NCBI RefSeq assembly: GCF_900105415.1
Contig: NZ_FNSM01000001.1
Span: 1-64,000 of the forward strand
Reading direction: 5' to 3'
Source: Streptomyces sp. TLI_105
GTDB lineage: Bacteria > Actinomycetota > Actinomycetes > Streptomycetales > Streptomycetaceae
DNA: 64,000 bases
This document shows, piece after piece, positions 1-8,207 of this stretch. How positions within the stretch are numbered: the stretch's first letter is position 1; each line of letters starts with the position of its first letter. Below the pieces are notes generated by a model, which did not search any database, was not told the DNA's origin, and saw only the letters and a list, made by a program, of their open reading frames with translations. The position numbers and the translations under genes were made by a program.

Positions 1-520
1 TCCCGCGGCGGTGTCGTTGGCGGAGACGGTGCGGTGCTCGACGTGGCGCAGCGCGGTGCGCAGCGCGGCAGGCAGGTGCCGGGTGTGGCAGACGGCGACC
101 AGGTGGACGCCGGTGCGCTCGCGCAGGGCGAGCAGACGCGGGAGAGACGCGGCGCTCAGCAGGTGAGCGCGCAGAACGATGAACCGGGGTTGCGGGCAGT
201 ACGAGGAACCACGCCCCGGCCGCGACCCAGACGGCCTGGCCTTGCCTGCCCCGAGGACCTGGCAGCCCGGGCGGCTTACCGACGGCAGCAAGAACGTCGC
301 GAGTGCCTGGCGATGCGGGGCGGCCGCCGGGCGAACAGTGATAGACCGGCGGACAGATGCGCGCGGCCAGGGCGGCACAGGTGACCACGACATCGCAGGC
401 GGCGGCATCCAAGAACACAGTGACGGGCACAGCAGTCGGGAAGACGGCAGGGGAGACAGCTTGTGCGCTCCCATCGGCCTCACAGTGCGGACACGGGGGC
501 TCGGGCAGTGGTCCTGAGCT
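1..520 (-). pseudogene. Degraded 3'-truncated gene remnant
   Basis: On the minus strand the bases from about 470 down to 1 encode protein-like sequence in two different frames. The upstream frame reads VFLDAAACDVVVTCAALAAR (about 420-360). The downstream frame reads FIVLRAHLLSAASLPRLLAL (about 182-120) and runs off the window edge. The switch between frames near 190-340 indicates at least one frameshift. I do not recognise the family. Two copies of a palindromic 15-mer upstream (644-695) could be its operator. No intact start is visible. Confidence 0.35.
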
Positions 521-643
521 AGGGACAGGGCAGGGCATGCGGGCCGGGCCAGGCTGGGGCATCGGGTGTGCGGGACGAAGGAACAGACTCGTGCATCCCG
601 CGCCGTATACAGAAAACGCATAGGACATAGGCGTGACATCCGT

Positions 644-695
644 TTGCGGAAACCGCATACGACGTACCTGCAGCACCTGCTTGCGGAAACCGCAT
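644..695. promoter_or_regulatory. Pair of identical palindromic 15-mers
   Basis: TTGCGGAAACCGCAT occurs at 644-658 and again at 681-695, start to start 37 bp. Its core TGCGGAAACCGCA is an inverted repeat. The spacing is about 3.5 helical turns. Paired palindromes upstream of a gene are typical operators. The protein that binds here is unknown, and the gene controlled would be the decayed minus-strand gene at 1-520. Confidence 0.35.
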
Positions 696-728
696 CACCC
701 ACCTGAGCACCGACAGCCCGGGCCAAAC

Positions 729-877
729 GGGCCACCCCCGCGCGAGCGGGTAGCAGGAAGCGACCCCGTCATAACCACGACGCAGAGCGGGAACATCCCC
801 ACGGACGCGAAGAGCAGGCCTACCGCCTCGAGGACAGAGCCAAGCTCGAGGGGCCATCACCGTGGGCGGGGAGCGGT
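729..877. CRISPR. Decayed CRISPR repeats (3 units)
   Basis: Three degenerate copies of a 28-29 nt unit start at 729, 790 and 851, exactly 61 bp apart. They match the form ggrCCATCCCCGCGnGnGCGGGGAGCAG seen elsewhere in the window, which resembles actinobacterial type I-E repeats read from the reverse strand. The palindrome is broken in all three copies, so this is a relic. The gap between units would hold 32-nt spacers. Confidence 0.6.
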
Positions 878-1038
878 TGAAGATGTCGCGCCCGCAGCTC
901 GTGAATACAACTGGGATTAGCGCTAGGAGAGCACCACCAGACACGCCCGAGCCGCGAGGACCTTCCCTCCCCTTCGCCCGAAGCGAAGGTCTCGCTGTGC
1001 CCGGCCGTACTGTCAGTGGCGCCTACTACGCTTCCCGC

Positions 1039-1794
1039 ATGGCCACGAACCGCACCAAGGTGCCTCGCCCGTTAGCCCGGCAGCTCTTCGTCGAGACCGG
1101 CCACCGGTGTGCGATACCGACGTGCCGCGCAACCCCTCTGGAGATCGCGCACATCGTGCCCTGGCACCGCGTCCAGAGGCACGATTTCCACAACATGATC
1201 GTCCTGTGCCCGAACTGCCACACCCGCTTCGATCGCGGAGACATCGACCGCCAGGCCATGTTCCGCTACAAGGAGCTGCTGCGGCTCTCGGACCCCAACC
1301 GCGTAGCGCCCGAAGATCCTTCTCCGAGAGCCGGTCTCATCCGGGCGTACCGGCTGTTCCAGAGCGAGATGACCAGATGGCACAAGACCATCTCCGATCT
1401 GGTCTCGGCGGTCGGGTTCTCCTCCGCCGGCTTTCCGACCGGCAATCTGAAGCCGTGCCGCAGGGCGGCGTCCATCGCCCGCGCAGCGACCGACAAGCTG
1501 AGCGAACTGGGCGACGAGGGGGTCGCCGAGGCGGCGAATTACGTCTTCGACTGGTACCGAAACTGGGCGAACGACGTGTTCGACCTCAAGCCTTCCGCCT
1601 TCAGCGGGACCAGGGACGACTACGAGGACTGGGCGAAGGAGAGGTTCATGGCCTTCGTCGTGCTCCATGAGGAGGTCTGCGCGGCGCTGGACCTGGACCC
1701 CACGGAGCTGGACTTCTTCGAGGCCGAGAGGGACAACCAGGAGCTACCCGAAGTACCCCTCGGCACCCGCGGCTTCTGGGAGACGGATGAGTGA
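1039..1794 (+). CDS. HNH endonuclease domain protein
   Basis: A 251-residue protein with an N-terminal HNH nuclease fold of the zinc-stabilised type: Cys24 and Cys29, the conserved His38 (EIAHIVPWHR), Asn52, then Cys57-x2-Cys60-His61. The remaining 180 residues are helical and match no family I can name. I chose ATG 1039 (MATNRTK) because coding character begins there; the in-frame extension to 862 is low complexity and overlaps a decayed CRISPR repeat. The gene stands alone. HNH proteins of this build occur in restriction, mobile-element and anti-phage contexts. The exact role here is inferred only. Confidence 0.8.
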   Translation: MATNRTKVPRPLARQLFVETGHRCAIPTCRATPLEIAHIVPWHRVQRHDFHNMIVLCPNCHTRFDRGDIDRQAMFRYKELLRLSDPNRVAPEDPSPRAGLIRAYRLFQSEMTRWHKTISDLVSAVGFSSAGFPTGNLKPCRRAASIARAATDKLSELGDEGVAEAANYVFDWYRNWANDVFDLKPSAFSGTRDDYEDWAKERFMAFVVLHEEVCAALDLDPTELDFFEAERDNQELPEVPLGTRGFWETDE

Positions 1795-2262
1795 CCGCGC
1801 GGGCGCTGTTCGCCGACCTCCGGCGGGACCACTCCTGTCGGCGGCGGGGAGCAGAATGACCGCCGTTCCTCCAAGGTGCTACGGGCCGTCCCGGCGCCAA
1901 CATGGACCGGGACGGGCCGTTCACGTCGGCGGCGAAGGCCATGGTGCCGGCCCGCGTGTACGAGGAGCAGCGGTGGTAACTGCGGCGGTGAGCAGGCCTC
2001 AGGCACGGTCAGTGCGCCGGCAACACTCACCACACCCCGCACCGCATAGCGACCGAAGCGATCGAAGTGACCAGAACATAGACGTGGGTAACAGGGCACG
2101 GTGCGAACGACACACTTGCGAAGGGGCCACGCAGGGAACGGGCTTCGGGCGGATCTTTGTCAGCGCTCGGTGCGGAACCATCCCTGCCGGTACGGGGAAG
2201 TCATGCGGGCGCGGCACGTGGTCGAGGGCTGGCGCGGGACTGTGCCTGCGGGGATGGGGGTG
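1795..2262. other. Non-coding stretch with relics
   Basis: No intact gene. A repeat-like sequence at about 1826-1854 ends in GGCGGGGAGCAG. A short plus-strand tail ending at 1980 (ARVYEEQRW then stop) may be the end of a lost gene. Two further CRISPR-like units start near 2174 and 2235, again 61 bp apart. Confidence 0.4.
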
Positions 2263-2852
2263 CTACCTGCGGGAGGCCCGGGGGGCCTCGAAGGTGCGTG
2301 CGGTCGTCGCGAGGAGCACGGCTGGGGTGTCTTCGCATCGGAGCCCGGGGAGCCATTCCATGGCGAGGGCTTCGACGGAGTCGATCTCTTCTCGGGTGAG
2401 GCGGTCGGCAGCGGCGAGCGTGCGTAGGTCGGAGATCCACTGGCCCAATGGGGTGTGGTTGCTGTCGTGTCTGTCGGTGTAGTCGGCGGGGACGCGCAGG
2501 TGCTGGTGTCTGCGGTAGAAGCGCCGGGCGGCGCGGAGTCCGTGTGCGTGGATGGTGCTCTGGCTGCTGAAGGGGCGGCGCAGTGCGAGGGCCAGGGGGT
2601 CGTGTGTGAGTGGCAGTGCGGCCAGTTGTGCCTGTTGTCCTTCCCCGCACGAGCAGGGAGCAGTCGGGGTCGAGAGCGAAGATGCTGCGCAGGTTGGGAC
2701 CATCCCCGCGAGCGCAGGGAGCAGCCGTGGCCCATGCCCACGGCCAGGCGCCGGACCCAGGTGGAACCATCCCCGCAGGTGCGGGGAGCAGCCCCGCCAT
2801 CCTGCGAGCGCCGTCCCGAGCGTGGGGACATCCCTGCGCGAGCGGGGATGCT
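2174..2852. CRISPR. Decayed CRISPR array split by gene remnant
   Basis: Repeat-like units start at about 2174, 2235, 2635, 2696, 2763 and 2824. Most gaps are 61 bp; one is 67. The best copies are at 2696 (GGGACCATCCCCGCG) and 2763 (GGAACCATCCCCGCAGG). Bases 2263-2620, between the second and third unit, carry coding sequence for a helicase-associated domain. The array was therefore invaded, or it grew around a fragment. No two units are identical and several have lost the stem, so activity is unlikely. Confidence 0.65.
2263..2610 (-). pseudogene. Helicase-associated (HA) domain fragment
   Basis: The minus strand encodes the pattern of a helicase-associated repeat: FYRRHQHLRVPADY, then LGQWISDLRTL, then LTREEIDSVEALAMEWLPG, finishing about 30 residues later. 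These domains normally follow a DEAD/DEAH helicase core in large Streptomyces proteins. Only one repeat remains here, and no helicase core is present. The 5' side runs into a CRISPR-like unit at 2635, so any start codon further upstream lies inside repeat sequence. I read it as a gene remnant rather than a small functional protein. Confidence 0.6.
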
Positions 2853-2856
2853 CCCC

Positions 2857-3004
2857 TGGAGCGGATCGTCTCGGAACTCCACACCAGCGAGACGCCGCCG
2901 CTGTCCTACCGCGAGCTCTCGCTCCGCTTCCGGGCCGCCGGTCACAGCACGAGCGAGACCCGGCTGCGGGCCGCCTGGCGACGCGTCACCACCACCGCCT
3001 CATG
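2857..3004 (+). pseudogene. Short C-terminal gene fragment
   Basis: Directly after the last CRISPR-like unit, the plus strand reads LERIVSELHTSETPPLSYRE and then LSLRFRAAGHSTSETRLRAAW before stopping at 3004. The helix-turn-helix-like spacing suggests the tail of a DNA-binding protein. There is no start codon of its own. The family is unrecognised. Confidence 0.4.
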
Positions 3005-3085
3005 AGCACGCTCCCCGTCTGGCGCCGGCAGCCCGATCCTGGCGCCGGCGCCTGAGCAGGGCCTCACATGGACAGGAGGTGCGGG

Positions 3086-3490
3086 TCAGTGGAGGAGCCA
3101 CCACAGGCCGGCGCCGAGCCAGGGGCCGCAGAAGGCCAGTGCGACAACGCCGCCGACGATGCCACTGCCGGGGCTCTCGTCGAACGTTTCGGGATGACGG
3201 GGGTCGTACACCACGCTGATCGTGTCCGGGGCCACGTACTCGTTGATACGGGAGTACGACTCTCCCCGAACCGTTTCACCGCCCGGGGGCGTGAAACGAA
3301 GAACCGGATAGAAGTGCACGTCGCCGTCACCGTCTTCGTACTCCCGCACCCCAACGACCTCGGCGTCCACGCGTATGCCTCGGCGCTTCAGCCCGATGCC
3401 AGACCGGATCAGCACGATCCCGGTTACACAACCGGCGACGCTGACGATGATGACCAGCCAGACCGCTATCAGGTCCCCCATGGACGTCAT
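3086..3490 (-). CDS. DUF3592-type membrane protein
   Basis: About 134 residues. An N-terminal membrane helix (LIAVWLVIIVSVAGCVTGIV) is followed by a soluble extracytoplasmic-type segment containing VDAEVVGVREYEDGDG and ISVVYDPRHPETF, then a second hydrophobic helix at the C terminus. This layout (helix, beta domain, helix) is that of DUF3592 proteins, whose function is unknown. I start at ATG 3490 (MTSMGDL), which has GGAGG about 13 nt upstream; ATG 3481 is the alternative. It sits between two decayed CRISPR arrays. Confidence 0.75.
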   Translation of the reverse strand: MTSMGDLIAVWLVIIVSVAGCVTGIVLIRSGIGLKRRGIRVDAEVVGVREYEDGDGDVHFYPVLRFTPPGGETVRGESYSRINEYVAPDTISVVYDPRHPETFDESPGSGIVGGVVALAFCGPWLGAGLWWLLH

Positions 3491-3547
3491 CGTAAAGGCG
3501 GGACCTCCACACCGAAGGGCGAAGCCGCGCGCACCTGCGCAGCCAGA

Positions 3548-3697
3548 AAGACCATCCCCACGCAAGCGGGTAGCAGACAGCAGTTATACGCCCGGAGGCA
3601 GCCGCGGCGGGGCCATCCCCGCGGGTGCAGGTAGCAGGCCGGTCCGACAGATCGGCGTCGATCGCCGCGGGGCCATCCCCACGCGAGCGGGGAGCAG
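3548..3697. CRISPR. Decayed CRISPR array (3 repeats)
   Basis: Three units start at 3548, 3609 and 3669. The third (GGGGCCATCCCCACGCGAGC) is the closest to a full palindromic type I-E-like repeat in this part of the window. The spacers are 31-32 nt. The orientation is the same as in every other array remnant here. Confidence 0.75.
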
Positions 3698-3777
3698 CCC
3701 AGGTGGGTTTCTCCAGGACGCGGTCGACCGCGTCGACGAGTGCACCCGTCACCTGGACAAAGCCCTGACGATCTTCG

Positions 3778-3797
3778 CCCTCCGCCGAGGCGGAGGG
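3778..3797. terminator. GC-rich hairpin
   Basis: CCCTCCGCC at 3778-3786 pairs with GGCGGAGGG at 3789-3797. It lies between the CRISPR relic and the Scr1-like fragment and is a plausible factor-independent terminator for either strand. Confidence 0.4.
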
Positions 3798-3851
3798 GGC
3801 GGCTTCGTCATGTCCGGGGCCAACCCTAGGCAGCGCTTCGGGGCCGTGCGC

Positions 3852-4020
3852 CTATGCCACGTCGGGGGTTAGCGCGCTGGGCAGTGCCTCGATCGCCTCG
3901 ACGACCAGGGCGCGGGCGGCCGCGCCGTACACCGCCATGCTGCGCAACTCCTCGAACGCTGCCTCGTACAGGGCGACCTCGCTGGGCTGGGTGATGTTCA
4001 CCTCGGCGGTGACGGGGGGC
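3852..4020 (-). pseudogene. DUF5753/Scr1-type regulator C-terminal fragment
   Basis: The minus strand ends with VTAEVNITQPSEVALYEAAF, EELRSMAVYGAAARALVVEA and IEALPSALTPDVA, then a stop at 3852. The pattern (position V..Y...F..LR..A, then a long helix) is the C terminus of DUF5753 domains found in Streptomyces XRE-type regulators linked to DUF397 partners. The N-terminal HTH half is missing. Above 4020 the frame breaks. Confidence 0.5.
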
Positions 4021-4166
4021 AGAGCCTGTCAGTTTCTGAACGGGCGGGTGACGGACAGGAGGGCGATGCCCTTGGCGGAGGGCGCTTCGCGCGGGGGCGG
4101 GACCCATCCGGTCCCCTGTACGGGGCGGCGCAGGCCACAGGCGCAGCGCCGGGCGATGATGGAGGC

Positions 4167-4565
4167 ATGTCCGATCGTGACGACTTCCTGACGTGGGTCA
4201 GGACCGCGTTGTACGAGGCGGAGGTCGCGCTGCACAACGGCGACGCCGCTCCCCGACGTGCGCTCTGGTCGCGCACCGAACCGGTGAGCGTCCTGGGAGC
4301 ATGGCGCAGCGCCGCGGGCCGCGAGGAGCTCGACGCCCTTTTCGCCAGCCTCGCGAAGACCTTCTCCGACTGCACCTCGTACACATTCGAGCTGCAGGCC
4401 TACGACGTCAGCGGCGACATGGCCTACACCGTCGGCCTGGAACACACCTCCACCTCCGTGGACGGGCAGCCCCGTACGTACACGCTGCGCGCCACCCAGG
4501 TGTACCGCAGGGAAGACAGCGCCTGGCGGGTCGCCCACCGGCATGCCGACACAGTGACCGACTAA
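4167..4565 (+). CDS. NTF2-like / SnoaL-like domain protein
   Basis: 132 residues with the NTF2-like pattern: an N-terminal helix (DDFLTWVRTALYEAEVALHN), a central turn (VSVLGAWRSAAGREEL) and a curved beta sheet ending in QVYRREDSAWRVAHRHAD. This fold is shared by SnoaL cyclases, DUF4440 and ketosteroid-isomerase-like proteins. No catalytic residues can be assigned, so its substrate is unknown. GGAGG lies directly before ATG 4167. It appears to be a single-gene unit. Confidence 0.75.
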   Translation: MSDRDDFLTWVRTALYEAEVALHNGDAAPRRALWSRTEPVSVLGAWRSAAGREELDALFASLAKTFSDCTSYTFELQAYDVSGDMAYTVGLEHTSTSVDGQPRTYTLRATQVYRREDSAWRVAHRHADTVTD

Positions 4566-4693
4566 CTAGGAGCGGCGCGGGGCGGGCGCCGGGGCGGTGG
4601 TGTGTATGGGACCGCTCCTCGGGAGCGTGGGGACAGCACGAGGGCCCGGACCGTGATCCTGTCCGGGCCTGGTGGCGGGGGTGTGGCGGGTGG

Positions 4694-4846
4694 TCAGTCG
4701 CCGGGCGTGGTGTTGACCGCGCCGCAGTTCCAGCACGCCCATTCGCCGGGCAGCTCGTAGTGGGTCGTGGTCCAGAACCCCTTCGGCCGCCCGGTGATGA
4801 CGTTGATCTCCCAGCAGGTTCCGCAGTGGAACTCGAAGTCCTCCAT
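4694..4846 (-). CDS. Small zinc-ribbon protein (50 aa)
   Basis: A 50-residue protein beginning MEDFEFHCGTCWEINVITGR and ending CWNCGAVNTTPGD. It has two CxxC knuckles (Cys8/Cys11 and Cys38/Cys41), so it should bind one zinc ion as a rubredoxin-like ribbon. Related small proteins are widespread in Streptomyces and have no assigned function. It is convergent with the NTF2-like gene, 128 bp away. Confidence 0.7.
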   Translation of the reverse strand: MEDFEFHCGTCWEINVITGRPKGFWTTTHYELPGEWACWNCGAVNTTPGD

Positions 4847-4849
4847 CCG

Positions 4850-5283
4850 GTCAGGATGGCGGCGGCCAGGGCGGCACGGGGCCGGTTACTCGGGACGTGA
4901 CCAGATTCCGTGACCGGCGCGGACGATCAGCCCCCGCCAGCCGGCTTCGACAGGGCGCTGCCGACGGACCCGGAGGCCGGTCCTCCCTCGATGCCGACGC
5001 CGACGGGACGCCTGTGGGTACGCCGATCTTGTCGTATGCCAAGAGCCAGGCAACCACCACGCTCGTACTCACCTTCCCGGCGGGACCGGTTTACAGCAGA
5101 AACGATCGGTCCCGGCCCGCCAATCGGCGGCTTCGCCCCCGGGCTTACGGTGAAACTTGTGGAATGGCGGAGAGGGACCGTTAAGGGCGTGTCCGGGCCG
5201 TTACCGCTCGTGGTCGGACGACCGGGGACCTGCTGCCGGCTACTGCCGATGCGTCTTCGACTCGGGACATTAGAGTCCTGTTC
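4850..5283. other. Intergenic, nothing recognised
   Basis: No supported gene in 434 bp. The last part, just upstream of 5284, contains TTAGAGT ending 6 nt before the ATG. This is a -10-like element suited to a leaderless transcript of the next gene. Confidence 0.4.
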
Positions 5284-5904
5284 ATGGACATGGGGGCGGT
5301 AGTGATTGCGGTGGTCGGCGTTGCTGGAACTCTCGGGGCTGCGCTGTTGACCCAGCGTGGCGCCGATCGGACCAAGCGGCGCGAGCTGGCGTTGAGCCGG
5401 TCCATTCAGGAGGCGCGTGAGGACCGCGAGCTGCGCCGCAAGAGCTACACCGATCTGCACCGGGAAGCCCGGCAGTTCGCCACGGCTCTCAGCCGACACC
5501 TCTATGTCATGCGGGATCGTGCGGTCGAGGACGAGGACGTGCGGGTACTGGAGGAGGCCAAGGAGGCGCAGCGCAATTGCTGGTCGGAGGCGATCATGAT
5601 CGCGCCTGGTGCGGTGCTCGTGGCGGCCGGCGAAGTCAACGGCGAGCTGACACGCGTCTATGGGCAGGTGAAGCGTCTGGAACAGGGCAACCCACGACCG
5701 GGCGAGACGCTGCAAACGGCGGCGGAAGCACAGCAGGCTCTCTGGCCGCGGATCCATGCCATGAGCGATGTCATGCGCCATGACCTCGGAATAGCCGACG
5801 AGAACAGCATGTCGTCAAGGCTGGCTGGAGCAGGCCGCATGGGAGTGCGAGCCGACATGCCCAGCACCCCCCGCACAGGTACCGACCCTGGATCCCAGGC
5901 ATAG
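5284..5904 (+). CDS. Membrane-anchored coiled-coil hypothetical protein
   Basis: 206 residues. An N-terminal hydrophobic helix (about 3-22: VVIAVVGVAGTLGAALLTQ) is followed by a charged Arg/Glu-rich region (RGADRTKRRELALSRSIQEA) typical of a coiled coil, and then a helical cytoplasmic body. Proteins of this plan are common in actinomycete accessory regions and have no known role. The gene probably gives a leaderless mRNA. An IS5-family element begins 149 bp downstream of the stop. Confidence 0.65.
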   Translation: MDMGAVVIAVVGVAGTLGAALLTQRGADRTKRRELALSRSIQEAREDRELRRKSYTDLHREARQFATALSRHLYVMRDRAVEDEDVRVLEEAKEAQRNCWSEAIMIAPGAVLVAAGEVNGELTRVYGQVKRLEQGNPRPGETLQTAAEAQQALWPRIHAMSDVMRHDLGIADENSMSSRLAGAGRMGVRADMPSTPRTGTDPGSQA

Positions 5905-6052
5905 CCGGGTTCTGCTGCGTTCGGTTCTTCACTACCACGGCGTCGCATATGGACGGACGGTGCGAGAGTGATCGTCCGGACAGACGCTGAGCCGACGGCA
6001 GGCGGCGTGCATCTCGCCACGGCGCCCAGCCAGGAACTGGCTGGAGGACTTA

Positions 6053-6938
6053 GAGGTCCTAACAGAAGCCGTTGATCATGTGACTGTCGGCTTGGTTGCT
6101 CGTTGGGCCGTTCGTGGCGAAGAGGAACTCCCGGCCGTGGATCGTCTCGGACGAACTGTGGTCTCTGATCGATCCGTTGCTGCCCGAGCCGGCACCGAAG
6201 CAGGTGGCGGGCCGGCCGCGGGTGCCGGACCGGCAGGCCCTGTGCGGGATCCTGTTCGTCCTCCACACCGGCATCCAGTGGGAGTACCTGCCGCAGGAGC
6301 GCGGCTTCGGGTCGGGCATGACGTGCTGGCGACGACTTTCCACCTGGAACGAGGCCGGCGTGTGGGACCAGCTGCACCTGGTCCTGCTCAAGAAACTGCG
6401 GTCGGCCAAGCGGCTCGACTGGTCGCGGGCGGTGATCGACTCCAGCCATGTCCGGGCCGATCGACGGGGCCCAAAAGCGGTCCCAGCCCGGTCGACCGCG
6501 CACGTCCGGGCAGCAAACACCACGTCCTCGTCGACGGCCAGGGCATCCCGCTGGCGGTATCGCTGACCGGCGGGAACCGTGGGCGACGTCACCCAGCTGA
6601 TGCCGCTGTTGAACAAGATCCCGTCGGTCGCCGGCCTCGTCGGCCGACCCCGCAGACGACCCGACACCCTCCTTGCCGACCGCGGCTACGACCACGACAA
6701 GTACCGCCGCCTGGTCTGGGCGACCGGAGTCAAACCCGTGATCGCCCGCCGCGGCGTCCCACACGACTCCGGCCTTGGTGTCCACCGCTGGGTCGTCGAG
6801 CGGACGATCGCCTGGCTTCACGGCTTCCGGCGCCTGCGCGTCCGGTGGGAACGACGCGACGACATCCACGAAGCCTTCCTCGGCCTCGCGACCTGCCTGA
6901 TCACCCACCGACACGTCCAACGCCTTTGTTAGGACCTC
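6053..6938 (+). mobile_element. IS5-family element with frameshifted transposase
   Basis: The 886-bp element is bounded by inverted repeats: GAGGTCCTAACAGAAGCCGT on the left (from 6053) and the complement of GAGGTCCTAACAAAGGCGTT on the right (to 6938). The dinucleotide TA flanks both ends (6051-6052 and 6939-6940), consistent with a 2-bp target duplication. The transposase reading frame is broken twice, so the element is probably not autonomous. Confidence 0.85.
6096..6932 (+). pseudogene. IS5-family transposase, frameshifted
   Basis: The N-terminal part (6096 to about 6475) reads VSDELWSLIDPLLPEP, then the DDE first strand AVIDSSHVRA. A second frame carries SKHHVLVDGQGIPLAVSLTG, and a third frame from 6579 reads VTQLMPLLNKIPSV, LADRGYDHDKYRR and the C-terminal VVERTIAWLHGFRRLR. 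The catalytic Asp and Glu residues all survive but in three frames. Some IS5 subgroups use one programmed frameshift; two shifts (near 6470 and 6580) argue for decay. Sequencing error cannot be excluded from the sequence alone. Confidence 0.8.
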
Positions 6939-6987
6939 TAAGGCGGCGGCCTGCTGGGATCGAGCGGGATTCCGGGTGTGAGTAGTT

Positions 6988-7025
6988 GGGGTACAGGAAA
7001 TCCCGGTGAGAACGATCATGGTCCG
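6988..7025. repeat. Probable Tn3-family terminal inverted repeat
   Basis: GGGGTACAGGAAATCCCGGT begins at 6988, just outside the 3' end of the serine recombinase gene. A GGGG start followed by a roughly 38-bp end is the Tn3-family pattern. I found no partner copy next to the transposase 3' end (9459-9548), so the element has lost one terminus. Confidence 0.4.
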
Positions 7026-7945
7026 GTCGGCGCGAGCGTGCTGACGCGGTTCTCGTACTCGCGGCGGGCCTTGCGCTGGGTCGGGACCGCCGGAGCGCCC
7101 GGGCCGCCGTCGAGCGGCTGGCAGCGGGCGAGGAGCCGGTGGTGCACGGCCGGGACGGCGGTGACGCGCAGGGTGTAGCCCTGGCCGCGCCGTACGGTCA
7201 CCCCCTGGTCGAGCGCGGCCCGCTCGACGCCGTCCAGCTCGGCGGTGCGGAGGAAGTCGGCGACCTTGCCCGGCATGTCGAGGGCCACCGGCAGCTCCGG
7301 GGCGGGGGTGTCCTCTTCGGTGGCGGTGTGGTCGGGCAGGAGGTCGGCGACGGCCGTGCGGATGGCGCCGCGGCTGACGCCGTGGTCGCGGGCGAGGGCG
7401 GCGATCGAGCGGCCCTCCAGGTACGCGGTGCGTACGACGTCGGTCGTCCCGGCCGCGATGGCGGGGCGGCGTCCGCCCTTGCTGCCCTTGGCCTCGGCGG
7501 CGCGCAGTCCGTCGTAGGTCAGCTCGCGCTGGAGGTCGCGTTGGAGTTCGCCGGCGGCGGCGAGGGTCTGCACCATGAACTTCACGGTGGACAGCAGCTC
7601 GCCGGTGCGAGGGTGACGGGCGGTGAGGTCCATCGCGGAGAACGCGCCGTCGTGGATGCGCAGGGTGACCTGGTCGCGGTGGAGGACGTCGAGCACGTCG
7701 AGGATGTGGCCGGTGCCGCGTACGAGGCGGAACATCTCGGAGATGTGCACCGTGTCCCCGGGCCGGGCGTAGTCGAGGAGCGCGCGGAACTTCGGGCGCT
7801 GGAGCGGGTGGAGGCGACTGGAGGTACCCGGGTCCTCTTCGAAGACGACCGGGTCCTCGATCCCGGCCTCGTCCAGGACGAGGTTCTGCCGGGCGGTCGA
7901 CTGCTGGTCGGTCGAGACCCGCTTGTAGACCAGGTTCGCCACCAA
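7016..7945 (-). CDS. Serine recombinase (resolvase family)
   Basis: 309 residues. The N-terminal resolvase domain starts NLVYKRVSTDQQ with nucleophile Ser11 and its conserved Arg9, followed by RPKFRALLDYARPGDTV and the FRLVRG motif. A helix-turn-helix lies at about 165-200 (SIAALARDHGVSRGAIRTAV). A further 100-residue C-terminal extension is unusual for small Tn3 resolvases. It is transcribed away from a 26-bp palindrome at 8077-8102 that could be its recombination site. With the Tn3 transposase to the right, it is most likely the tnpR of a decayed Tn3-family transposon; the link is inferred. Confidence 0.85.
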   Translation of the reverse strand: MVANLVYKRVSTDQQSTARQNLVLDEAGIEDPVVFEEDPGTSSRLHPLQRPKFRALLDYARPGDTVHISEMFRLVRGTGHILDVLDVLHRDQVTLRIHDGAFSAMDLTARHPRTGELLSTVKFMVQTLAAAGELQRDLQRELTYDGLRAAEAKGSKGGRRPAIAAGTTDVVRTAYLEGRSIAALARDHGVSRGAIRTAVADLLPDHTATEEDTPAPELPVALDMPGKVADFLRTAELDGVERAALDQGVTVRRGQGYTLRVTAVPAVHHRLLARCQPLDGGPGAPAVPTQRKARREYENRVSTLAPTGP

Positions 7946-8076
7946 GGGCCCCTTCCGTACGGAGGATCGGACCCTGTCTGTCGTTAAACCCTGTCAGCAA
8001 TCGCCATCGGATCTGATTGGATTCGCGCCGCCTCGAACCCCCGGATTGCACGGGTTCATTGGACGCTCCGGGCGCC

Positions 8077-8102
8077 TGTCGTCAAACGATCGTTTGCCGA
8101 CA
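8077..8102. promoter_or_regulatory. 26-bp palindrome, candidate res/crossover site
   Basis: TGTCGTCAAACG at 8077-8088, a central AT, and CGTTTGCCGACA at 8091-8102 form a near-perfect inverted repeat (one mismatch per arm). Serine recombinases bind such dyads and cut at a central dinucleotide. TGTC half-site-like sequences also occur near 7976 and 7992, which fits a multi-part res region upstream of the recombinase gene. Confidence 0.45.
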
Positions 8103-8207
8103 CCGGCCTTCAGGGGATGGAACACGCGTCGGGGCCTGCGTCGCCGTCAGGGCACGCGATCTTCGTACGACTGCGGCGGGTTCTGCGGCGCTGTTAGCCT
8201 GCGGTCC

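Noticed and set aside
862..1038. Upstream extension of the HNH protein
   Set aside because: Low-complexity residues covering a CRISPR-like unit. ATG 1039 is the sensible start.
5658..8051. Very long minus-strand open frame (797 codons)
   Set aside because: It runs antisense through the IS5 element and overlaps the recombinase in another frame. Composition is Arg/Pro-rich and no domain is seen. It is a high-GC shadow.
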